From: Parafrankia discariae
Lineage (GTDB): Bacteria; Actinomycetota; Actinomycetes; Frankiales; Frankiaceae
Assembly (NCBI RefSeq): GCF_000373365.1
Contig: NZ_KB891213.1
Coordinates: 166-64,165 of the forward strand
Direction of reading: 5' to 3'
DNA length: 64,000 nt
A model generated the notes under the pieces. It was given only the letters and a program-made list of their open reading frames with translations, was not told where the DNA came from and did no database searches. Both the position numbers and the translations under genes were made by a program. Positions 23,922 to 31,040 of the stretch are shown here, piece by piece; within the stretch, counting starts at the first letter, position 1; each line of letters starts with the position of its first letter.

Positions 23922-26362
23922 CCGCCGAGCCGGCCCACCCCCTGCTCGCCGCCGCGCTGATCACCAGCGTCGCCGCGCCGGGCACGGCGGTGGCCGCGCT
24001 GGCGGTACCCATGTGGTTCGGCCGCCTGCGATCCGAGCGGATCATCGGCATGATCGTGGCCGCCGCGTTCACCGTCTCGACCCTCGCCTGCGCGGTGCTC
24101 GCCCTCGGCCTCCTGGCGACCGGCCGGGACACGGTCGACGCCAGCATCGGCCCGTGGTTCGGCACCCACGGCCACACCTTCGCCTGGAGCCTGACCGCGG
24201 ACATGCTGTCCGTGCCGTTCGCGCTCGTCGCGGCCGTCCTCATCGGGCTCACCGGCGCCGTCTCCGCGCGCTACCTGCACCGAGAACCCGGATTCGCCCG
24301 GTTCCACCTCCTGCTCGTCCTGTTCGGGACGGGGGTGGAGCTCACCCTGGTCGCGGGCGAGCTGCCGGCGCTGTTCTTCGGCTGGGAGCTGGTCGGGCTG
24401 ACCTCGGCGCTGCTCATCGCCTTCTTCGTGGAACGGCGCGGGCCCGTCCGGCACGGCCTGCGCGCCTTCCTGACCTACCGGGCCGGCGACGCCGGCCTGC
24501 TCCTCGCGACGGTCTGGCTCGGGAACCTCGCCCGTGCGGGTGACGGCGCCGGCCACGGCGGCGAGCACGGTCTCAGCTGGGACGACGTCCTGTCGTCACC
24601 CGGCGCCACCGCTCACGCCGAGCTACTGGGTCTCCTGCTCCTGACCGCGGTGCTGGGGAAGTCGGCGCTGGTCCCGGTCGGCGGATGGCTGCCGCGGGCC
24701 ATGGAGGGGCCGACCCCGTCCAGCGCCGTCTTCTACGGGGCGGTGTCGATCCACCTGGGTCCCTACCTGCTGCTGCGGGCGCAGCCGATGCTGGACCACG
24801 CGCCGGCCGTCCGCGCCGCCCTCGTCGCCGTCGGGGTACTGACGGCACTGCACGCGACGCTCGTCAGCCGGGCCCAGAGCGACGTCAAGAGCGCGCTCGC
24901 CTACGGGTCGATGACCCAGGTGGGGCTGATCGTCGCCGAGATCGGGCTGGGACTGCACACGCTGGCCGTCCTGCACATCCTCGCCCACGCGACGCTGCGC
25001 TGCGCGCAGATCCTGCGCTCGCCCAGCGCGCTGCGCGACAGCCAGCGCCTGGAGCAGGCGCTGGGTGGCCAGGCCCCCGAGCCCGGGTCGCGGCCGGGGC
25101 GGATCACGCCGGGACGGTGGCAGCCCCGGCTCTACCGGCACGCGTTCGAGAAGGGATACGCAGACGTGGTGCTTCGCCGAGTCGGAGAAGCCGCCGGACG
25201 TGCGCTGACGGCGATCGACCGCTGGCAGCGACACGCCGCCGACCTGATCGGCGGTCGGGGCACCGGCCCCGGGGCGTCCCCTCCGGCACACCCCCCGGGT
25301 CCGCCGCCGCGGCGACCCGCCAGCCCGCCGGACCCCGCCGAGGACGCCGCCGCCGGCGGGAGAGCCGGGGACGTCCCGGCCGGGCCCGCGGCTGTGACGG
25401 TGGAACCGGGCCGTGGCCCCGCGGTCGACCCCAGGGCCCGGCACGGATCCGGGCCCTACGGCGCGGACTCCTACGCCCTGGACTTCCACGGTCCTGACCC
25501 GGGTGGCCCCGCCGCGGGTGAAACCGGATCACGCGGCCCGGACCGCGCGGTCCCGGACGAGACCGCGCTGACCACCCGGCCGATCGTCAGGGAGACGACG
25601 GAGGCTCCGGCCGGCGCGGAGGCCCCGGCCGCGGCCGGGCCGGCGGCGTCCGCCGAGCCCGCCACGGCGGAGCCGGCCGCGGCCGAGCCCGTCGAGCCCG
25701 CGGCGCCCGTCGAGGCCGCGGCGTCCGTCGAGGCCGCCGAGCCCGCGCCGGCGACCCGGCCGGTGGCCTCGCCCGGGGCGCCGAGCCTGCGCAGGCTCCC
25801 CGACCAGGCCCTCCCGCCGGCGGTGTCCCGCCCCGGGGTGCCTTCGGGCCACACGGAACCGCCTGTGCCGTCTGTGTCGCCCCGACTGCCGGGGCCGCGT
25901 CCGGCGGCCGACGACCTCGCACCGGACGCCGCGCCGACCGACGCGGCCTGCTCGGACCCGGCCCTCGACGGGCCCGGCCGACCGGTCGCGGCGGACGCCC
26001 CGGAGGCGGTCGACGCGATCGACGATGGTCCGGGCCCGGACGATGCTCTGGAGGCGGTCGACCGTCCGGAGGCGACCGAGGCTCCGGAGGCGGCCGGGAG
26101 CCCGGAGGCCGCCGGGGATCCGGAGGCGACCGGGGATCCGGAGGCGACCGGGGATCCGGAGGCGACCGGGGATCCGGACACCGTGGAGAAGCCGGGGCCG
26201 GCGGGTCTGGCGCGCCGGGACGGCGATCCCGCCGGGCACCGCCTGCGCGCCAGGAACGGTTCGTCCTCGGTCGGCGCCTCGCGTTGGCGGCACCAGGAGG
26301 ACACACCCCGCTTTCCCACGGATGTCCGACCGGTCCGACCTCGGGGAGGAGGGCCCTGGTGA
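23918..26362 (+). CDS. dabB: DabB-like NuoL/antiporter-type membrane subunit with long disordered tail
   Basis: An 814-residue protein. The first ~420 residues are a NuoL-type proton-channel subunit: LFFGWELVGLTSALLIAFF (channel Glu), TAVLGKSALVPVGGWLPRAM followed by GPTPSSAVFYG (channel Lys), DVKSALAYGSMTQVGLIVAE and HILAHATLRCAQILRS. It ends after about eleven helices, shorter than full NuoL. The other ~390 residues are Pro/Ala/Glu-rich and disordered, with EATGDP repeats. As partner of DabA it should supply the ion flux that drives carbon uptake. The GTG start overlaps the dabA stop and its TGA overlaps the next GTG, so the three genes are translationally coupled. Confidence 0.88.
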   Translation: MTAEPAHPLLAAALITSVAAPGTAVAALAVPMWFGRLRSERIIGMIVAAAFTVSTLACAVLALGLLATGRDTVDASIGPWFGTHGHTFAWSLTADMLSVPFALVAAVLIGLTGAVSARYLHREPGFARFHLLLVLFGTGVELTLVAGELPALFFGWELVGLTSALLIAFFVERRGPVRHGLRAFLTYRAGDAGLLLATVWLGNLARAGDGAGHGGEHGLSWDDVLSSPGATAHAELLGLLLLTAVLGKSALVPVGGWLPRAMEGPTPSSAVFYGAVSIHLGPYLLLRAQPMLDHAPAVRAALVAVGVLTALHATLVSRAQSDVKSALAYGSMTQVGLIVAEIGLGLHTLAVLHILAHATLRCAQILRSPSALRDSQRLEQALGGQAPEPGSRPGRITPGRWQPRLYRHAFEKGYADVVLRRVGEAAGRALTAIDRWQRHAADLIGGRGTGPGASPPAHPPGPPPRRPASPPDPAEDAAAGGRAGDVPAGPAAVTVEPGRGPAVDPRARHGSGPYGADSYALDFHGPDPGGPAAGETGSRGPDRAVPDETALTTRPIVRETTEAPAGAEAPAAAGPAASAEPATAEPAAAEPVEPAAPVEAAASVEAAEPAPATRPVASPGAPSLRRLPDQALPPAVSRPGVPSGHTEPPVPSVSPRLPGPRPAADDLAPDAAPTDAACSDPALDGPGRPVAADAPEAVDAIDDGPGPDDALEAVDRPEATEAPEAAGSPEAAGDPEATGDPEATGDPEATGDPDTVEKPGPAGLARRDGDPAGHRLRARNGSSSVGASRWRHQEDTPRFPTDVRPVRPRGGGPW
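26104..26178. repeat. In-frame repeats in the tail of the DabB-like gene
   Basis: Tandem 18-bp units of the type GAGGCGACCGGGGATCCG encode EATGDP repeats, preceded by looser Glu-Ala repeats. They form part of the disordered C-terminal extension. Confidence 0.8.
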
Positions 26363-27753
26363 CCATCGCGGCCGTCCCGTGCGTCGCGGCCGCCTTTCTG
26401 CTCGTCGGCTCGGTGCTGGCGCGGCGGGCCCCGGACCCTCGATCCGCCCGGGCCGCCGCGGCCGGGTGCGTCACCGTCACGGCGCTCGGTGTCGCCGTGA
26501 CGATGGTCGTCGCCCGCTGGACGGGGTGGCCCGACGGCCACCGGGTGGGCCTGCTCGCCCCCGGGTCCGGGTGGTGGATGCCGTTCGTGACCTGTCTGGC
26601 CGGTCTCGCCGCCACCGCGCTGGCACCGATCACCCCGCCCCGGACCATCCCGTCCCTGGCCGCCGGCCTCCCCGCCGTCGCGGCGCGTCCCGACGCGCGG
26701 TCGGTCGCCTCGCACGACCAGGCGACGTTCGCGCGGATCCTGCTCGTTCTCGCCGGGGGCACGGCGGCGACCGCGGTGGCTGGCCCGCCCGGGGCGGCTG
26801 GTCCGCCCGGGGTGGCCGGTCCGACCGCGGCGGTGATCTCGTGGGCGCTGTCAGCCTTCGTCGTGTGGCGGGAGCTGCGGGAACGCGCCCCCGGCCGCGG
26901 CCCGACCCGGCTGTTCGCGCTGCACCATCTCGTGGGAGTCGGGGCGTGCGCCGCCGGGCTTCTCCTGGCCGACCGGCTCGGCGGCACGGTGGCCGCGCTG
27001 CTGCTCGCGGTCGGCGTCGGTGTCCGCCAGTGCCTCCTGCCGCTGCACCTGTGGTACGAGCCCTTCGCCCGGACGGCCCCCGCCGGGCTGGTCGTCGCCT
27101 TCGCCGCCGGGCCGGCGGGCGTGCTGCTGCTCCCCGAGGTCGGACGGGCGGTGCCGGATCACGGCTGGGTCGTCGCCGTGGCCGCGGCGAGCGCCCTGCT
27201 GGGCGCCGGCCTCGGGCTCGTCGCCCGGGACGTCCGGTCCGCGCTCGCCCAGATCGGCCTGGCGCTCTCCGGCGTCTTGAGCTGCGGGATCCTCATCGGG
27301 TCCGAGCCGGCACGGTCGGGGGCCGTCCTGTCCTGGCAGGTCGGCGCGGTGGCCGCGGGCGGCGCGATGATGATCGCCGCCGCGACGGAGGCCCGGCGGG
27401 GCCCGATGCTCCTTACCGGCCCGGGGGGCTGCTTCGCCCGCACCCCGCGGCTCGCGGTGGCGTTCCTGCTGTTCGGGCTGACGTCGATCGGGTTTCCGGC
27501 GACCCTCGGGTTCGTCTGGGAGGACCTGCTGCTCGACGGCGTGGGCGGCTGGTCGGTACCGGCGGCCGGCGCGCTCGTCCTCGCGGTCGCCGGCGCCGGC
27601 GCGACGGTGATGAAGTGGTACTTCGCCGGCTACACCGGCCGGCGTGACCACGTCGGCGAGCAGGACCTGACCCCACGCGAGTCCAACGCCGTCACCGTCC
27701 TGCTGGCCGCGCTGATCCTCGGCGAGCTCGCCCCCGCCCTGCTCCTGCCCTGA
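26359..27753 (+). CDS. Second antiporter-like (NuoM/NuoN-type) membrane subunit of the dab operon
   Basis: A 464-residue polytopic protein with about twelve hydrophobic segments. RQCLLPLHLWYEPFARTAPAGLVVAF occupies the place of the NuoM/N helix with the channel Lys (here Arg), DVRSALAQIGLALSGVLSCG matches the following broken-helix region, and LLFGLTSIGFPATLGFVWEDLL matches the conserved C-terminal Pro-containing helix. Single-gene DabB proteins cover the channel alone, so this is an extra or complementary half. The GTG at 26359 overlaps the preceding TGA as GTGA. The IS607-type element begins about 12 bp after the stop, so the operon's terminator is not visible. Confidence 0.75.
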   Translation: MTIAAVPCVAAAFLLVGSVLARRAPDPRSARAAAAGCVTVTALGVAVTMVVARWTGWPDGHRVGLLAPGSGWWMPFVTCLAGLAATALAPITPPRTIPSLAAGLPAVAARPDARSVASHDQATFARILLVLAGGTAATAVAGPPGAAGPPGVAGPTAAVISWALSAFVVWRELRERAPGRGPTRLFALHHLVGVGACAAGLLLADRLGGTVAALLLAVGVGVRQCLLPLHLWYEPFARTAPAGLVVAFAAGPAGVLLLPEVGRAVPDHGWVVAVAAASALLGAGLGLVARDVRSALAQIGLALSGVLSCGILIGSEPARSGAVLSWQVGAVAAGGAMMIAAATEARRGPMLLTGPGGCFARTPRLAVAFLLFGLTSIGFPATLGFVWEDLLLDGVGGWSVPAAGALVLAVAGAGATVMKWYFAGYTGRRDHVGEQDLTPRESNAVTVLLAALILGELAPALLLP

Positions 27754-27764
27754 CCGTTGCATGA

Positions 27765-27900
27765 CAGTGCTGGATGGCGCTGGTCATGCCGCCTCACCTT
27801 GCGGTGGGGCACCCCGGGTCTGACCGGCCGCGGCCGTGCCTGGTTCCCGCTTCACAGCCACCGGCCCCGCGAGCGGGGTCTTATGGTCGGCTCCACGGGC
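27765..27900 (-). ncRNA. Possible omega RNA (TnpB guide scaffold) at the 3' end of tnpB
   Basis: TnpB proteins use a guide RNA transcribed from the 3' end of tnpB through the element end. Here bases 27789-27817 can fold into short GC-rich stems (CCTCACC with GGTGGGG; GGGG with CCCC). The position is inferred from family knowledge and the boundaries are approximate. Confidence 0.25.
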
Positions 27901-29112
27901 GTTTTGCGTCTCCGATGTACTGGCGGCGACGAGGTTGCGCAGGTTGACCGCCGCGTTGGTGTCGCGGTCGATCACCAGGTAGCAGGACTGGCAGTGGAAC
28001 GTGCGGTCCGACAGCGTCAGGCTTGGGTTTCGCCAGCCGCAGCCGGAGCAGGTCTTCGAGCTTGGGTACCAGCGGTCCGCGATGTGCAGCCGCGAGCCGT
28101 ACCACCGGGTCTTGTAGTCGAGTTGGCGGCGGATCTCGGCCATCCCGGTGTCGGCGACGGCGCGGGCGAGGCGCCGGTTGCGGACCATGCCGGCGACGTG
28201 CAGGTCCTCGACGACGACCACGTCGTGGTTCGTGGCAAGCCGGGTGGTGAGCTTGTTCAGGCCGTCGCGTCGCTGGTTCGCGACGTGCGCGTGGATCTTT
28301 CCGAGCCGGGTGGCGCGTGGGCGGCTGCCGGCGCTGCCCGGCTTCGACCGGGAGTAGGCCCGGGACGCCTTCCGTAGCTTCCGCTGGGAGCGGGCGAGTG
28401 GTTTCGGGTTGTCGACCTGCTCGCCGGTCGAGAGGACCGCGAGGTGCTTCACGCCGGCATCGACGCCGACCGGCCCGCCGGCCCGCTGCCGTGGTGACGG
28501 CGCTTCGGGAACCTCCCGTTCGGCCTCGACGGTGAACGACACGAACCAGCGGCCCGCCGTGCGGGACACGGTCGCGCCGAGCAGCCGTCCCCGCCCATCG
28601 GCCCACCGGCCGGTGAGCGCGCCCATCGGTTCGTGGACCTTGACGCGGCCGATCCGGGGTAGCTTGACGTGCAGGTCGCCGGCTGGGCCGTAGGCGCCGG
28701 TCGTGTACCGGAAGGAGTCGCGGGCCTTCCCTCGCTTCTTGAACCGGGGGAAACCGACCCGCCGTCCCCTGCGCTTCCCGTTCTTCGAGTCGGAGAAGTT
28801 CTTCAACGCGCGGGCCAACTGGTCGAGTCCGGCGGAGAACGCCTCCTTCGAACACTCGCCCCACCACGGCGCGACGTCGTTCTTCACCTGGTTCCAGCGC
28901 AGCCGCAGCGCGGGCAGCGTCCACGGCACCACGGTCAGCGCCTCACCGGCCAGGCCGTAGCTCTGCTCCGCGTCGCGCTGCGCGAGCGCGGCCTTCACGA
29001 AACCCAGGCCCCAGTTGTAGACGAACCGGGCCGCCCCGGCGTGGCGGCGCAGGCCGGCAAGCTGGACGTCGTTCGGGTCGAGCGCGAACCGGAACGCCTG
29101 CGTCGTCTTCAT
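27784..29112 (-). CDS. tnpB: TnpB RNA-guided nuclease of IS607-type element
   Basis: A 442-residue TnpB. The N-terminal part starts KTTQAFRFALDPN and has FVYNWGLGFVKAAL. The RuvC-like triad is complete: Asp in GVDAGVKHLAVLSTGE, Glu in VVVVEDLHVAGM, and Asp in VIDRDTNAAVNL. The zinc finger is CSGCGWRNPSLTLSDRTFHCQSC. It therefore looks catalytically intact. The ATG at 29112 overlaps the tnpA stop as ATGA; upstream in-frame codons belong to the tnpA overlap and are not preferred. Known members cut DNA guided by an RNA from the element end and help keep the element at its donor site. Confidence 0.93.
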   Translation of the reverse strand: MKTTQAFRFALDPNDVQLAGLRRHAGAARFVYNWGLGFVKAALAQRDAEQSYGLAGEALTVVPWTLPALRLRWNQVKNDVAPWWGECSKEAFSAGLDQLARALKNFSDSKNGKRRGRRVGFPRFKKRGKARDSFRYTTGAYGPAGDLHVKLPRIGRVKVHEPMGALTGRWADGRGRLLGATVSRTAGRWFVSFTVEAEREVPEAPSPRQRAGGPVGVDAGVKHLAVLSTGEQVDNPKPLARSQRKLRKASRAYSRSKPGSAGSRPRATRLGKIHAHVANQRRDGLNKLTTRLATNHDVVVVEDLHVAGMVRNRRLARAVADTGMAEIRRQLDYKTRWYGSRLHIADRWYPSSKTCSGCGWRNPSLTLSDRTFHCQSCYLVIDRDTNAAVNLRNLVAASTSETQNARGADHKTPLAGPVAVKREPGTAAAGQTRGAPPQGEAA

Positions 29113-29681
29113 TCGGCAGCCTCGGTCGCGGCGGCGACCGCGCGCCGGGCGCGGTTCGCGCCGGCCCGGCGGCCGTAGAGCCGAGCGCACATCGACGTGA
29201 GGATCTCGGTGATGTCCCGGACGAGGTCGTCATCGACCTCGGCGGGGTCGACGACCAGCAGGCGCCGGCCGTTCGCGGCGAGCGCGGCCTCGACGTACTC
29301 GGCGCCGAACCGGGCGAACCGGTCCCGGTGCTCGACGACGATCGTGGTCACGGCCGGGTCGCGCAGTAGGGCGAGGAACTTCCGGCGGTGCCCGTTCAGC
29401 GCGGAGCCGACCTCGGTCACGACCCGGCCGACCGGCAGGCCCTGCCCAGCCGCCCACATGGTGACCCGCGCGACCTGCCGGTCAAGATCCGATCGCTGGT
29501 CGGCGGACGAGACCCGGGCGTACACCGCGACCGTCTCCACCGCCGCCGGCCGGGCCGGCTCGTCGACCAGGATCAGCCCGCCGACCCTGCGCGCGGGCAC
29601 GGGCAGCCTGCCCTCAAGGAACCACTGACGGGCGGTCGAGTACCCGACCCCGTTCACCGCAGCCCAGTCCTTGAGATTCAC
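29109..29681 (-). CDS. tnpA: IS607-family serine recombinase TnpA
   Basis: A 190-residue protein with an N-terminal MerR-like helix-turn-helix (DWAAVNGVGYSTARQWFLEG) followed by a small serine-recombinase domain. VAVYARVSSADQRSDLDRQ contains the nucleophilic Ser, and IVVEHRDRFARFG is the conserved arginine block. HTH-first order is typical of IS607 TnpA, which inserts with little target specificity through a circular intermediate. The length is usual and the motifs are intact, so it could be active. Confidence 0.93.
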   Translation of the reverse strand: MNLKDWAAVNGVGYSTARQWFLEGRLPVPARRVGGLILVDEPARPAAVETVAVYARVSSADQRSDLDRQVARVTMWAAGQGLPVGRVVTEVGSALNGHRRKFLALLRDPAVTTIVVEHRDRFARFGAEYVEAALAANGRRLLVVDPAEVDDDLVRDITEILTSMCARLYGRRAGANRARRAVAAATEAAE

Positions 29682-29858
29682 CCCTTCATCATACAGCGCT
29701 CTCTGGCGCTAACTGGCGGCCAGCAGGCAGCAGCATTCACCCCCTCGACCTGGTCGGGGCCGGTTCGGCGCGGGCGGGTTCGGGGAACAGGCTCAGGGTG
29801 GCTGTCGGCGCAGGCGGGTGGGGGGGTCGGGGCCCGTGATCGCCGTGGCGGGCCGGCC

Positions 29859-31040
29859 GTGAGCGTCGACGCCGCACCGCGGCGCCCGGAGCGCGGGCCG
29901 GACGCCGGGCCCCGTGCGTCCGGTCCGCGGGGGCGAGGGCCACGCGCGCGCCGCCTGCTCGCCCGGTGGGTCGTGCGGGCGGCCCCGCTGGCGATGCTCG
30001 GCCTCGTCGTCGGTGTCCAGTTCACCAGTAACCACTGGACGATTCTCGAGCTCACCGTGCTCAGCCCGCTGCTCGCCGCCACCCTGGCCGGGCCCGCCCT
30101 GACCATGGTCTACGCGGTCGTGGCGCTGCTGGCCTGTGTGCTGATGGGCCTGCAGGACGGGTTGTTCACCGGTAACGAGGGCGGGCTGGCCGCCCAGCTG
30201 GTGCGACTCGCCGGTGTGGCCACCGGGGGAGCCATGGCTGTCCTCGTCAGCCGGTACAACACGCGACGCGAGACCAAGCTGCAGAACGTCACCAGGGTCG
30301 CCGAGATGACCCAGCTGGCGATCCTGTCCTGTGTGCCGACGTTCACGGGGCAGCTGCGGCTGGCGGTCCGTTACGAGAGCGCCGCCGCCGAGGCGATGGT
30401 GGGTGGTGATCTCTACGAGGTGATCGACAGCCCGTGGGGCAGCCGGCTGCTGGTCGGCGATGTACGGGGCAAGGGCCTGGACGCGGTCGGGATCGCCAGC
30501 CGGGTGCTCGGGTGCTTTCGGGTCGTCGCCCGGCACCGCCAGGATCTCCGCGCCGTCCTGACCGACCTGGACCAGGAGGTCGCCGAGGTCAGCGGCCTGG
30601 ACGACTTCGTCACCGCCGCCGTCGTGCAGATCAGCGGCGACCGGCTGGACATGGTCAACGCCGGGCACCCCGATCCGATCCTGGTACGCCGGACGTGCGC
30701 GTGGCCGCTGACCGCGGTCAGCCGGCGACCGCCGCTCGGGCTGCTGACCGGCGGGGCCGACCTCACCTCGATCGTGATCGAGCCCGGCGACCGGGTGCTG
30801 CTCTACACCGACGGCATCGCCGAGGCCCGGCATCCCGAGTCGGGGGAGTTCTTCCCGCTGCTGCCGGCGGTCGGCGCGGCGCTGGCCCGCCCCGCCGTCC
30901 TCGACGACTGCCTGGGCGATCTCGTCGCCCGGGTCCGGGAGTGGACGGGCTCGGCCCTCACCGACGACGTCGCGCTGCTGGTGGCGGAGATCCTGGAGCC
31001 GGAGGTCCTGGAGCCGGGGCCCGTGCCTACCTCGGGGTGA
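29859..31040 (+). CDS. Membrane-anchored SpoIIE/PP2C-type serine phosphatase
   Basis: A 393-residue protein. The N-terminus is Arg-rich, then three membrane helices (residues ~38-125) lead into a SpoIIE-like PP2C domain: GGDLYEVIDSPWGSRLLVGDVRGKGLDA carries the first metal-binding Asps, MVNAGHPDPIL and LLYTDGIAEARH follow, and TDDVALLVAEIL is the terminal metal motif. Such phosphatases act on anti-sigma-factor antagonists. The frame is open from 29388, inside the IS end, but a GTG at 29859 begins the plausible protein. Its last 14 bases overlap the end of the convergent kinase gene. Confidence 0.85.
   Translation: MSVDAAPRRPERGPDAGPRASGPRGRGPRARRLLARWVVRAAPLAMLGLVVGVQFTSNHWTILELTVLSPLLAATLAGPALTMVYAVVALLACVLMGLQDGLFTGNEGGLAAQLVRLAGVATGGAMAVLVSRYNTRRETKLQNVTRVAEMTQLAILSCVPTFTGQLRLAVRYESAAAEAMVGGDLYEVIDSPWGSRLLVGDVRGKGLDAVGIASRVLGCFRVVARHRQDLRAVLTDLDQEVAEVSGLDDFVTAAVVQISGDRLDMVNAGHPDPILVRRTCAWPLTAVSRRPPLGLLTGGADLTSIVIEPGDRVLLYTDGIAEARHPESGEFFPLLPAVGAALARPAVLDDCLGDLVARVREWTGSALTDDVALLVAEILEPEVLEPGPVPTSG

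Larger units (their letters stand above)
27765..29710 (-). mobile_element. IS607-type insertion sequence (serine recombinase tnpA plus tnpB)
   Basis: Two overlapping minus-strand genes, a MerR-HTH serine recombinase and a TnpB nuclease, define an IS607-type element. Imperfect 17-bp direct repeats sit just outside the genes at both ends: 27765-27781 and 29694-29710 (13 of 17 identical, sharing CAG.GCT and TGGCGCT). I take these as approximate ends; the true cut sites are not proven. The family does not usually carry terminal inverted repeats, and none were seen. Confidence 0.75.

Noticed and set aside
23918-27753. A frameshifted single dabB gene split in two
   Set aside because: Both parts have their own start/stop in precise GTGA overlaps and both repeat antiporter-core motifs, so two coupled genes fit better than one broken gene.
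29388-29858. Extension of the SpoIIE phosphatase gene into the insertion sequence
   Set aside because: The upstream part is antisense to the tnpA gene, and a GTG at 29859 gives a complete protein.
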